This document shows, in pieces, positions 1 through 9,045 of a stretch of 64,000 nt of DNA; position 1 is the first letter of the stretch; each line of letters starts with the position of its first letter. Under the pieces are notes generated by a model. The model was not told where the DNA came from and made no database searches. It saw nothing but the letters and a program-made list of their open reading frames with translations. Source of the stretch: Hyalella azteca. Its lineage: Eukaryota > Arthropoda > Malacostraca > Amphipoda > Hyalellidae. Where the stretch lies: contig NW_025936571.1 in assembly GCF_000764305.2 (NCBI RefSeq), positions 124,001 through 188,000 on the forward strand. Reading direction: 5' to 3'. A program made the translations under genes and the position numbers.

Positions 1-1180
1 CCACAGTCGGTATCTTATTTGTATGGTCGGATTAGGGTTATCTCATGTTGGGTAATCACATTCAAATGTCAGCGCTCCCCAGAAACTATTTTGAATTCAT
101 TTCATGAGCGGTGCGTCAGTAGAAATGCGAGCGTCTAGCCCTGATCGACGTAGCTCAATATAATAAAGTATTACGTGATTATGACGCAATCCTTGCTTCA
201 ACACGCGTGCCTGGATTCTTACGCATTTCCTGCGACCCATGTGACGTCACGCGCATGAGCGCATAGTGACGTCATAGAAAGGCGTTGAAATTTTATAATT
301 TTTCATCATATTATCAATTGGCAATTAAAATTCTTGTCATTTTAATTGTAAGTTCTTCAAAAATATATATCTGAAATTTAAAACGCAAGCTACTCTGACT
401 ACTCATTGAAATTTCCCACACAATTTGGTAAATTTCCAAGCGAGTTGTTGCAAAAAAAGTGTTTTCCATGTTTGTCAAGAATTTTGATTGAAATACCTGC
501 AAACCAGGCATGTTTTTCAATCGGATTAGCAATACGGATTGCTGTGTTGGAAAGCGGGAACTGGCCTGGAGCGGTGCTTAGCCTTCGAGTTTAGTTTTTC
601 ATTTCAAGTCTTCGTTTTTTTCGGTTTCGCACGACCAACGTTTCCCGTTGTATTTTGTGTTTACGAGTCACGAAGAAAGTTTACAGCTCCTTCATGTCAG
701 TTCTCAGTTGGCCTGAAACATTTTTGCATTCAAATGATGGTCTTAACATCTGTATTCGTAATATATTTCCTATTAGGAATTTTTTAAAAATGAAGTAAAT
801 GAAACATCCCCTTTTGTATTTTGAATTATTCTATTGAAAACTAGAATAATTCAAAGTCAGTATTCAAATTTAATACTGAAAACTTGAATTGTTGTTATTA
901 TCCAGATCATGTATGCCGTAATTGTGCGTTACTATTTCGCTAGCATAATGAAAACGAACAAATTAAGCGTATACGTACATACCGTTTGTTCTTTTGCTGC
1001 ATGGTTGGTCACAATCAACGTGCCAAGAGAACTAGCATTGATACTATCTGATATTATATTATCAGTTGATTGCATGCGTATCACTCGAGGTGGATATTTG
1101 AAATCCTTTTATTGAAACAATAGTGAAGCTATAATTCTGCGGAGACTAACTCATATCACGTTAAAATCGCTCGGTGCCTG
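1..1180. other. Upstream sequence, no gene recognised
   Basis: AT-rich DNA with short chance open frames. I see no exon with splice sites that continues a known family. The only notable sites are a pair of palindromic CRE octamers (separate entry). Another FAMeT exon upstream of the window cannot be excluded. Confidence 0.5.
242..274. promoter_or_regulatory. Pair of CRE-like palindromes TGACGTCA
   Basis: Two perfect TGACGTCA octamers lie at 242-249 and 267-274, 25 bases apart start to start, in a short GC-richer patch that also holds TGACGCAAT at about 181. This is the consensus for CREB/ATF-type bZIP proteins. They lie about 0.9 kb upstream of the candidate FAMeT core promoter, so a regulatory role is plausible but inferred. 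Confidence 0.4.
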
Positions 1181-1181
1181 C

Positions 1182-1212
1182 TATATATTAGTCTCGCTAA
1201 TTTCGATCAGGT
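1182..1212 (+). promoter_or_regulatory. Candidate FAMeT core promoter (TATA plus initiator)
   Basis: TATATAT at 1182-1188 is followed about 26 bases later by TCAG (1207-1210), an arthropod initiator-like sequence. The first MAEN-type start codon lies at 1273. An earlier ATG at about 1251 is in another frame and would be a short upstream open frame. This is the only TATA/initiator pair I noticed ahead of the FAMeT exons; the assignment is inferred. Confidence 0.35.
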
Positions 1213-1272
1213 ACGAGGTTTCCAGTCTCCTTATATGGAAGCGTAAGGCCATGGACTTCTTTCAAGGCGAAT

Positions 1273-1291
1273 ATGGCGGAAAATTGTATAC
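1273..1291 (+). CDS. FAMeT: Candidate FAMeT first coding exon (very short)
   Basis: ATG GCG GAA AAT TGT ATA C gives M-A-E-N-C-I plus one base. It is followed by GT at 1292, a weak donor (GTACTG). Phase 1 matches the next exon at 1770 and makes an Arg at the join. Family members commonly begin Met-Ala-Asp/Glu-Asn, which is why I chose this start. The donor is poor and the exon tiny, so the true start may lie elsewhere or outside the window. Confidence 0.3.
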
Positions 1292-4200
1292 GTACTGGAG
1301 GAAATATCCTATTAACAGCTACATACGCAACACCTCATGAATTAGTTTATAATTGATCTCATGACTGATATTGGGAAAAGTGAGAAATGGAATAAAAGAC
1401 TGAGCACGATTCATAAGAAATTGTTTTAAATTATCGAAAGCCAGAAGAAAAAATTTCGATCATGCAGTTAGTCAAAAACTACATACTGATGTATTAACCT
1501 CGCATCCTTCTATTAGATTTGTTTCAAAATTTTAATTTTTGTATCCAGTTTTTCAAATTTCAAATTTTTAAACATCTTTTCGATTGTCTAACACCAAAAG
1601 GGCAACGAATTTTTCTTTCACGTTCGCATAAAATTTGTTTCAAAATTTAAATTTTTGTATCCAGTTTTCAAATTTCAAAGTTTTAAATATATTTTCGATT
1701 GTCTAAAATTAAAGAACTACGAATATTTCTTTACCTAACACAATATTATTTACCGAATTTTTTCGGCAGGAGAGGTCTTGGAGTACGAGACTGGCGATGA
1801 GAAGTCGTACAAATTCCTTCCCTTGTTTGGCAACACCTTGAGGTGAGTCTTAAATTACTTTGCAACTATTAATAATAGCATTAGAAATAAAAAAAATAAT
1901 CGGCTCGAGCTATAAAAAATGTTTCTTACATCTGAAGCAGCAATAGGAATTAGAAAAATCTGTCATAAACCAGCTGGAGCGAAATCGGAAGTTTATAATG
2001 AGCTGCTCTGAGAAAAAAAAAATCAGGAATTAAACAGTGCTGATTTATTTATGTTCGTTACTGTTGATAGTTCCACATAAGATGTGGTTGAAATTCCATA
2101 TCCTAGGACAATCATTCATGCATAATGTGAGACTTCTGGTCCCAATTACGAGCGAGTTTATTACAGTTTCTATATAATTAATGAAAAAAGATATTTCGTT
2201 TGCATATTAGCATTGCTTTATTTTGCCAACATTCTTTGCTAAAGTTTTCCCACTGTATTATTTATTACATATGTATTACTCAGCTCTTATTTGTAATAAT
2301 AATTTCCTTCAGGCTGTGGTAGATTGGGATGTAGTAGTCCCGTTGATTCCAACTGTTACTTCGTACTTCTTGATTATATAAATTTATTTAGGCATTTTAC
2401 CGCATTAGTAAACAAGCTAATTAATATTTATAGTAAGTACATTGTAAATTTCTTGTTGGCTGAAAATAATGTGTTTCATTGAGCGGCTGAGATCCACAAG
2501 TTCAGGGTTGCGTGAGGGCAAGCGAGTCTCAGACATTTTGCTCTATAATATAGCCGTGAAGTTTCCCGAGATATGTTATACAATCATTCGAAGTCTGATC
2601 AATGATTTCGCTGATACCGGAAACAAACGATCTAGTACACTGCAGTCAAGTTGCAATTTTTACAATTATTTCTGTTAATAAATTAGAAGATTTCGTTGTT
2701 GTTGATCACAAATGTCCACGTTTTGTTTTCTTCCAACCTCAAATGAACGTTCTCTAAGGAAAAGTTAAGGTCATATGTCACACTTTACTTCATGCCTTCT
2801 AAGAAAGGCTCCGGGATATTTATATTTATTCTAAATATGAGTAAGTGCAAATTTTACTAAAATATTATGACCCGACATAATACAAAATTCTTTGTAAGGT
2901 TCTCGGTGAAGGCAGCGCACGACTGCCACTTGGCCTTCACTCGAGGCACCGCGGAGAGCGAGCCCATGTTCGAGGTCTTCATCGGGGCCTGGTCGGGAGA
3001 GGCTTCCGCCATCCGCTTCAATAAAGGTGATATTTCTTCGTCGAATTTAACTGGACTAGAATAATTGACATAGGGGATAATTTTTAATTCGGTTCATAAC
3101 ATTTATTTTTATCCCGCTTCAATAAAGGTGACATTTCTTCGTCTAATTCAACTGAAATAAAATAATTCATATATGTGATACTTTTTAATTCGGTACACAA
3201 CATTGATTTTTATACCGCTCCAATGCAGGTGATATTTCTTCGTCTAATTTAACTGTACTAAAATAATTCATATATGTTAAACTTTTTAATTCGGTTCACT
3301 ACATTGATTTTTATGTTATATTGAAATGTGAAGTCTGGTGTCTGTAAGTATTGTTCTGAACTAAAAGTTTTTATTGTCCTAGACTAAAAGTATTTTTTTC
3401 TTTTATCAATTATATCCGGCATTTTAATCGTAACCTCTCGATAATCTAAACGAAATAATCTCAAAGTCTAAACCCTGATGTGCTAACAAATCACTGAACC
3501 CAATGTATTTTGTATTATTATTAGTATTATTAGGAATACGGACTTTCGTTTTAGGTAATTATTGTAAAAAAAGACATCTCTTGTCGCGTATCAAAAATAT
3601 TCATGATATTATTGAATATTATTCTTCACTTAAACAGCAATAAATTATTTTGTGTTCCACCTTTGATTTCTTTTCAACATTTGTTATATTATAACCTAGG
3701 TTTATTTTGATAGTACGCGAAAAAAACTGTATAAACCTGTTATTTCAGGAGAAGATTTGGCTAAAGTCGACACTCCCGAGATTTTGAACGATGGTGAATT
3801 TCGTGAATTTTGGGTGACGCGCGTGGGGAAGGCCGTGAGCGTGGGCAAGGGGGGCGACTCCGACCCCTTCCTGCAGGCTGAGCTCCCTGAACTCGTGTGT
3901 AGCACTCACTTCGGGTACTCTACTGGGTACGGTGCTACCGGTACCTTCCACTTCTACAGTGAGTGTTTCTTATGGTGCTACTGGTACCTTCCACTTCTAC
4001 AGTGAGTTTTTCTTACGGTGCTACCGGTACCTTCCACTTCTACAGTGAGTTTTTCTTACGGTGCTACCGGTACCTTCCACTTCTACAGTGAGTACTTCTT
4101 AAGGTGCTACTGGTACCTTCCACTTCTACAGTGAGTGCTACTTATGGTGCTACCGGTACCTTCCACTTCTACAGTGAGTACTTCTTAAGGTGCTACTGGT

Positions 4201-7200
4201 ACAGCTACTGGTACCTTCCACTTCTACAGTGAGTGCTTCTTATGGTGCTACTGGTACCTTCCACTTCTACAGGGAGTGCTTCTTAGAAACATGGCCCGAC
4301 TGTTCAGACTTTTTCAATTTCAATAAAAAATGTATCGTGCATAAGAGTTACAATGTCTCAATGATTTGTATCATCAAAAAGTATATAAAATATTATTTTT
4401 AGTGCAGAATAAAAAGTGCGGTCGTAACATTTTCAATGTTGACGAAAATAGTCCCTTGTGTTTGCCAATGTTGATGAAAATCGTGTCATGTCCAGCGTAA
4501 ATTTAGTTCCACTTGGAACTATCGATCTTTCTAAGGATTTTTTATTATTCAAGTTTGATGATTTTGATTTGACATTTGTTCAGAATTAATAATTGTTTTC
4601 AAAGACTACACAAATGACCTCTAAGAACAAAGTGAATAAGTTTTTCTGACACCGTTAAGTATTGGATCGGCTAATGTTACGATTTATTATCAGACTTCAT
4701 TGTACTGCATTTGTAAATAAGCTTCTGAAACCTTGAAAGGGCCTGAAACTTATTCTACTTGCTTGAGCCTTTTTTAGCGCATTTTCTGATTTATGGAATA
4801 AAGGCGCTATTGTGCTCGTCATGTCCGTCTGTCTGTCTGTCCGTGACTACGTTTTTGTCGACGAGAAAATGCGCTCACTGTCACTCACTGCAGTGAGTAC
4901 TGAGTTATATTTTTTGTATTATTGACACGTCTCGCATAATTAACATATTGATATTCATATAATTATCATTATTAACATTATTATTCATATAATTAAAGTG
5001 ATTTTAATAGCTTGAAAATCTTGCAGGCGAGACGCCTATCCACAAGACCGGAGACGAGAAGCAGTACAGGTTCAGACCTTTCCACGGCAAGACGCTCAGG
5101 TGAGACTTTATCTCGTAGATTTCCTACGAATAAACATGATATTGATACCAATTTCTTATAATACCTTTCAATATTTTTTAAATATTCTTCACTAATTATC
5201 ATAGTCATTCATAACCTCTTAATTACCTCACCTCAATTCGCCTCCCACTGTAATTTTCTCGGCAATCTCTGTGATTGGCTCACCTACGCATTCCTCGTGA
5301 ATCTTCTTGTGACCTTATGGTAAGTTCGGGACTTCCTAGTCCCAGGTCACGCTGATGCGCCGCCTTCGTCGTTCTCCGTCTCCGAGTCGTCGCTAGGCAG
5401 GTCACCCCGCCCTCGGGTCCCGGATGTAACGTTGGACGTGTTCCGTCTATTTGCCCTCCTTTGTGCCAGCTGGCCAGCTGATGCAAGATGCTGTTGCTTG
5501 TCACTTGCTGGGGGTAGTTTCCTATTTCTGGACAATACCTCGCATACTTCTTGTCCAGTTATGGGAATCTTAAAAACTCCTCGCATACCTCTTGAATCTC
5601 CTCGCATACCTCCTTCCGTCCTAAAATCCCACCGTTCATCACCGTCTTGATTTCCCAGCATCTAACACACCTGCAATTCAGGACCAAGCCTGCATATCAG
5701 CCGATATTTTCATGACAGCCGATGTATGTGAACAGGTTCATGACAGCCGATGTATGTGAACAGGTTCATGACAGCCGATGTATGTGAACAGGTTCATGAC
5801 AGCCGATGTATGTGAACAGGTTCATGACAGCCGATGTATGTGAACAGGTTCATGACAGCCGATGTATGTGAACAGGTTCATGACAGCCGATGTATGTGAA
5901 CAGGTTCATGACAGCCGATGTATGTGAACAGGTTCATGACAGCCGATGTATGTGAACAGGTTCATGACAGCCGATGTATGTGAACAGGTTCATGACAGCC
6001 GATGTATGTGAACAGGTTCATGACAGCCGATGTATGTGAACAGGTTCATGACAGCCGATGTATGTGAACAGGTTCATGACAGCCGATGTATGTGAACAGG
6101 TTCATGACAGCCGATGTATGTGAACAGGTTCATGACAGCCGATGTATGTGAACAGGTTCATGACAGCCGATGNTATGTTCCCTGCAACATGCATGCATTG
6201 CAGGGAACATATAATTCAGGGAACATATAATGCAGGGAACATATAATGCAGGGAACATATAATAATATGTTCCCTGCAACATGCATGCATTGCAGGGAAC
6301 ATATAATAATAATAATTCAAATGCATTGCAGGGAACAACATCGCTAAGGAGAGCACGTCAGGCATCATCAGTGCGTCGGAGTTCCGCGAGTTCTGGGTGG
6401 CGACGGACCACGATGAAGTCCGCGTCGGTCGTGGCGGCGAGTACGAGCCCTTCATGTCCGCGGTCCTGCCCGAACCCGTGGCCACGTCGCACTTCGGCTT
6501 CTCCACGGGCCATGGAGCAACGGGCGACTTTATATTTTTCCGTATGTTACTTTTTGACTGTTCTAGGTTCAGATTTTGGGTGGAGGCATCTTCAATGGTT
6601 TACGTGTAACTGCAGTAGTTATGTGACATTTCCTCTCTACTACATGTTGATATTACAATGTATAACTTCTTCAATCCCACCCGACATTTCATTGCAATAA
6701 CCTTTCCTCTCACTTTGCATTAATTATCCAATAGGCATTATCCTGCATAACCCTTCCTCTCCCCATGACATAACACCGCATTACCTATCCATTAGTCCAT
6801 AACATGGCACTGCATAACCCTTCCTTTCCCCATGACATAACACCGCATTATCTATCCATTAGTCCATTACATGGCATTGCATATCCTTTCCTCTTCCCCC
6901 ATGATACTATGCTTTCCCTATCCACTACCACTTCATGTTGCACTGAAATCCTTTGCCCCTTGACATTACACTACATAACTTTACCACTTCACATTGACCA
7001 TACATAACAAAACATTTCTTCTCACATTACATAGCATAGCCTCTCGTTCACTCCATGATTTTACGTCTCGACACCCTCCGTCCACTCCATGATTTTACGC
7101 TGCATAACCTCTTCACTTCCCCTTGTCTTATCACAATTTTCTCGTCTCTGTACAGACGAACGTGCGGCAGCTACGGAGAACAAGTTGCAGTACAACTTCG

Positions 7201-8890
7201 AGCCGCTCTACGGCGACACCTTCACCTTCAGTGTGGCGTGCGACCACGACGCTCATCTAGGCTTCACCACCGCCCCTGCCGAGACGCCGCTCATGTACGA
7301 GGTCTTCATCGGGGGCTGGGAGAACCAGCACAGCGCCATCAGGAAGAGCAAAGGTAAGGGGGGATGGCCTTCACGAGTGACGGGAGTAACGGTGGTTGGT
7401 TAGGAGATTATGGTTGTATGGGAGATGATGGATGCATGTGAGATGATGGTTGCATGTGAGATTATGGTTGCATGGAAGATTATGGTTGCATGGGAGATTA
7501 TGGTTGCATGGGAGATGATGGAGAGATGATGGTTGCATGTGAGATGATGGTTGCATGTGAGATGATGGTTGCATGGGACACATGGTTGGTGATATGATGG
7601 TTTCAAGGGAGACAAATCAAGATCAAGGCGAAATGGAGTATGGTTGGTTAAAAGACACATCGCAGCTCCATTAATGAAGATGTGCAAGAATGAGAGAGGA
7701 TGCGGGTGCCACTCAAGATAATGTGAGGCGATGGTGGAAAAGCTGATGGAGAAGAGCTGGTAATGAGGACCATCGCAGCGCCATTAGAGAGAGCAAGGAT
7801 GCAGAGAGATAGTGATAACATTATAGCCTGCGTTATAATGAGGAGCGAATTGGAAGAGATGTAGTCGGAGGAACCAGCCCAGCACCATTATAAAGAGCAA
7901 GTGTGGGGATTGAGATTGATGGTGACGGCAATGACGATTCCCCTTTTTAAAAAATGTGCGAAAATTTGCATCGTTGTGCTTCGTAAAACTGGAAAGACAC
8001 GGTATTAAATTATTTTTCCAGAGACAACGGTGGTGAAAGTTGAGACTCCGGATGAGTGTTGTGGAGAGAAAACCTACTGGGTGAACCTGCGAGGTGGGCA
8101 TGTGAGAGTGGGGCGGGCTGGCGAGTCAGAGCCGTTCATGGAGTGGCAGGACCCAGAACCCTTTAAGGTGAGTACCTACGTTTTAATTATCCAAAGTTTT
8201 CTATAATTTTTTTAATGGGTTCCTACATATTAGTTATCAAAAATTTTCTAAAACTTTTTAAATGGGTACCTACATTTTAGTTATCCAAAATTTTCTAAAA
8301 ATTTTTAAATTGGTACCTACATTTCAGTTATCGAAAATTTTCTACAATTTTTAAATGGGTAGGTACCTACATTTTAGTTATCCAAAGTTTTCTAAAACTT
8401 TTTTAAATGGGTACCTACATTTTAGTTATCCAAAATTTTCTAAAATTCTTTAAATGGGTTCCTATATTTTAGTTATCCAAAATTTTCCTTTCTCATTTAA
8501 TTTATTAATAAATATTTTATTTATTATATTAATTAAACTAATTAAAATTATTTATTTTATCGTTGCAAGAGTGATTGTTCATGAATCTTTGATTTTTTAC
8601 CTTTTCGGAGTTAATTTTTGAAACAGATCAGTCGGACCATGAGGGAAATAACTTGTTGAGCTTGGTCTCTAAATTTAATAGTTTTTCCTCGATATTGCAT
8701 TGTTTCAATATTGGTTTGCCTCATTTTAGTAGAATCGTTAAATTTTCTCATAGGTTTAATTTTCAACGTAGTTAAATCATTACTCGACTGGAACTTTATT
8801 TTTTATGCTATATGTTTCGATGTTCAGGTGACTCACGTGGGCTACTGTACCGGCTGGGGAGCCTGTGGCCAGTGGAAGTTGAACGTTTGA
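1273..8890 (+). CDS. FAMeT: Farnesoic acid O-methyltransferase-like protein, three tandem domains (gene span)
   Basis: Exons: 1273-1291 (tentative), 1770-1842, 2899-3026, 3749-3958, 5027-5099, 6332-6541, 7156-7353, 8022-8167, 8828-8890 (stop TGA). The product repeats a ~135-residue module: a T-G-D-E-K...F-R...G-K-T-L-R strand, then a block ending M-(F/Y)-E-V-F-I-G-(A/G)-W...S-A-I-R, then E-(F/Y)-R-E-F-W-V...G-(K/R)-G-G...P-F...H-(F/Y)-G-(Y/F)-(S/C)-T-G-(W/Y)-G-A. This is the Methyltransf_FA-type module of crustacean FAMeT proteins, implicated in methyl farnesoate (juvenoid) synthesis, although direct catalytic activity is disputed in the literature. I see no SAM-binding motif. Family members usually have two modules; here I read three. 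Module 2 lacks its middle exon between 5099 and 6332, next to a minisatellite and an N. Introns are phase-symmetric between modules. Polyadenylation signal candidate at 9040. Confidence 0.85.
1770..1842 (+). CDS. FAMeT: FAMeT repeat 1, exon class a (73 bases)
   Basis: Acceptor TTCGGCAG, donor AG|GTGAGT. Enters in phase 1 and leaves in phase 2. Reads E-V-L-E-Y-E-T-G-D-E-K-S-Y-K-F-L-P-L-F-G-N-T-L-R. Same length and phases as the exon at 5027-5099, with T-G-D-E-K and the closing T-L-R shared. Confidence 0.85.
2899..3026 (+). CDS. FAMeT: FAMeT repeat 1, exon class b (128 bases)
   Basis: Acceptor TTTGTAAG, donor AAAG|GTGATA. Encodes F-S-V-K-A-A-H-D-C-H-L-A-F-T...E-P-M-F-E-V-F-I-G-A-W...S-A-I-R-F-N-K-G, the family's most recognisable block. 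The exon end with its donor is repeated twice more downstream (see repeat entry). Confidence 0.9.
3010..3310 (+). repeat. Three 101-base copies of the exon-b donor junction
   Basis: The exon end CGCTTCAATAAAG and the following GTGATATTTCTTCGTC recur with donors at 3027, 3128 and 3229, spaced exactly 101 bases. Copy 2 keeps the exon tail nearly intact; copy 3 has CGCTCCAATGCAG. Each copy therefore carries its own potential 5' splice site. Confidence 0.85.
3749..3958 (+). CDS. FAMeT: FAMeT repeat 1, exon class c (210 bases)
   Basis: Acceptor TTATTTCAG, donor TACA|GTGAGT, phase 1 to phase 1. Encodes G-E-D-L-A-K-V-D-T-P-E-I-L then G-E-F-R-E-F-W-V-T-R-V-G-K-A-V-S-V-G-K-G-G, and ends G-Y-S-T-G-Y-G-A-T-G-T-F-H-F-Y. 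Same length and phase as the exon at 6332-6541. Confidence 0.9.
3920..4285 (+). repeat. 43-base minisatellite of the exon-c donor junction
   Basis: The last ~30 exon bases (GGTACCTTCCACTTCTACA) plus GTGAGT are tandemly repeated. GTGAGT occurs at 3959, 4002, 4045, 4088, 4131, 4174 and 4229; the last copy (4272) is mutated to GGGAGT. Spacing is 43 bases, except one 55. Because 43 is not a multiple of three, alternative donor choice would shift the frame. Confidence 0.9.
4776..4920 (+). mobile_element. Short palindromic element (AGCGCATTTTCT family), copy 1
   Basis: AGCGCATTTTCT at 4776 is mirrored by GAGAAAATGCGCT ending at 4875. Between them is a TGTCCGTCTGTCTGTCTGTC tract, and the right flank holds the palindrome CACTGCAGTGAG and then a TATATTTTTT tail. 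Copies with the same inverted ends and flank occur at 9891 and 30640-31072. No coding capacity; probably a MITE. I saw no clear target duplication. Confidence 0.65.
5027..5099 (+). CDS. FAMeT: FAMeT repeat 2, exon class a (73 bases)
   Basis: Acceptor TCTTGCAG, donor CTCAG|GTGAGA, phase 1 to phase 2, as in the exon at 1770. Encodes S-E-T-P-I-H-K-T-G-D-E-K-Q-Y-R-F-R-P-F-H-G-K-T-L-R. Confidence 0.88.
5347..5580 (-). other. GC-rich open frame, possible transposon ORF remnant
   Basis: A minus-strand frame runs to a stop at 5347. Its C-terminal part reads as a Gln/Arg-rich stretch, then N-T-S-N-V-T-S-G-T-R-G-R-G-D-L-P-S-D-D-S and a short acidic end. Composition is unlike the surrounding intron. 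I do not recognise a family, and other frames are also open, so this may be a decayed element or chance. Confidence 0.25.
5709..6172 (+). repeat. 28-base perfect minisatellite, about 16.5 copies
   Basis: The unit begins TTCATGACAGCCGATGTATG and ends TGAACAGG. Copies look identical, so the array is young or the assembly has collapsed it. It ends at the lone N at 6173. It lies in the FAMeT intron where a coding exon is missing. Confidence 0.95.
6173..6173. other. Single ambiguous base (assembly join)
   Basis: One N separates the 28-base array from the palindromic repeats. This is the pattern left when two contigs are joined with unknown sequence, so real sequence may be missing here. Confidence 0.8.
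6174..6345 (+). repeat. Palindromic repeats derived from the exon-c acceptor
   Basis: TATGTTCCCTGCAACATGCA followed by TGCATTGCAGGGAACATATA occurs twice (from 6174 and from about 6265), with extra GCAGGGAACATATAAT copies between. The real acceptor at 6331 reads ATGCATTGCAG|GGAACAAC, so the repeat unit is the acceptor junction itself, partly in inverted orientation. Confidence 0.8.
6332..6541 (+). CDS. FAMeT: FAMeT repeat 2, exon class c (210 bases)
   Basis: Acceptor CATTGCAG, donor TTCC|GTATGT, phase 1 to phase 1. Encodes N-N-I-A-K-E-S-T then S-E-F-R-E-F-W-V-A-T-D-H-D-E-V-R-V-G-R-G-G-E, P-F-M-S-A, and H-F-G-F-S-T-G-H-G-A-T-G-D-F-I-F-F. The H-D-E-V-R-V-G block is typical of this module. Confidence 0.9.
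6542..7155 (+). other. FAMeT intron with degenerate C/T-rich repeats
   Basis: Holds loose copies of CCTTCCTCTCCCCATGACAT and TATCCATTAGTCCAT-type phrases at about 6700-7120, an imperfect tandem repeat. No coding seen. Confidence 0.6.
7156..7353 (+). CDS. FAMeT: FAMeT repeat 3, fused a+b exon (198 bases)
   Basis: Acceptor TCTGTACAG, donor AAAG|GTAAGG. Encodes E-N-K-L-Q-Y-N-F-E-P-L-Y-G-D-T-F-T-F-S-V-A then C-D-H-D-A-H-L-G-F-T-T, and M-Y-E-V-F-I-G-G-W-E-N-Q-H-S-A-I-R-K-S-K. It equals exon classes a and b (73 + 128 = 201) less one codon, so the intron separating them in repeat 1 is absent here. Confidence 0.92.
7402..7580 (+). repeat. G-rich minisatellite, about 17-18-base unit
   Basis: Repeats of GGGAGATGATGGTTGCAT and GTGAGATTATGGTTGCAT begin about 50 bases after the donor of the exon ending at 7353. 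Roughly nine imperfect copies. Long open frames in it are repeat artefacts. Confidence 0.85.
8022..8167 (+). CDS. FAMeT: FAMeT repeat 3, first half of class-c exon (146 bases)
   Basis: Acceptor TTTTTCCAG, donor TTTAAG|GTGAGT, phase 1 to phase 0. Encodes V-V-K-V-E-T-P-D-E-C-C, T-Y-W-V-N-L-R-G-G-H-V-R-V-G-R-A-G-E-S-E and P-F-M-E-W-Q-D-P-E-P-F-K. Unlike repeats 1 and 2, the class-c unit is split by an intron. Confidence 0.9.
8168..8480 (+). repeat. About seven ~47-base repeats starting at the 8168 donor
   Basis: The unit reads GTACCTACATTTTAGTTATC then CAAAATTTTCTAAAA and TTTTTAAATGG. The first copy begins at the 5' splice site itself (GTGAGTACCTACG...); later copies have GGGTACC in place of the donor. 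Confidence 0.85.
8828..8890 (+). CDS. FAMeT: FAMeT repeat 3, final coding exon
   Basis: Acceptor GATGTTCAG, phase 0. Encodes V-T-H-V-G-Y-C-T-G-W-G-A-C-G-Q-W-K-L-N-V and stop TGA (8888-8890). This is the usual H-x-G-Y-x-T-G-W-G-A ending of the family. Confidence 0.92.
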   Translation: MTHVGYCTGWGACGQWKLNV

Positions 8891-9039
8891 ATGTTTTCAA
8901 TATTCACACTTTCTTCCGAGTAAAATAATTGTTGCAGCAAAAGCATCACCAACAGCACTACAGTAAAAACGGCTCCAAAGCTGGCTGCAGTACTCGACTC
9001 AGCGGCTGAAAGGACGTTATCAATACTACAATTTAGAAA

Positions 9040-9045
9040 AATAAA
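9040..9045 (+). terminator. Candidate polyadenylation signal AATAAA for FAMeT
   Basis: AATAAA lies 150 bases past the stop codon, in AT-rich sequence. It is the first perfect hexamer I noticed after the stop. Confidence 0.4.

Larger units (their letters stand above)
5100..6331 (+). other. Intron where the repeat-2 128-base exon should be
   Basis: Exon a of repeat 2 ends in phase 2 and exon c starts in phase 1. They cannot be joined in frame without the 128-base class-b exon found in repeat 1. No H-D-x-H-L-x-F or E-V-F-I-G-x-W coding is visible here. The stretch holds a GC-richer open frame on the minus strand, the 28-base minisatellite, the single N and palindromic acceptor repeats. Confidence 0.7.

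Noticed and set aside
1251..1320. Upstream ATGGACTTC as the FAMeT start
   Set aside because: Its frame reaches both nearby GT sites in phase 2, which does not fit the phase-1 acceptor at 1770; the ATG at 1273 does.
5280..5661. Missing FAMeT middle exon within the GC-rich patch
   Set aside because: No frame on the plus strand contains the H-D-x-H-L or E-V-F-I-G-x-W signature.
5709..6172. Regularly spaced 28-base repeats as a CRISPR array
   Set aside because: Copies are head-to-tail with no spacers, and the window is clearly a eukaryotic intron.
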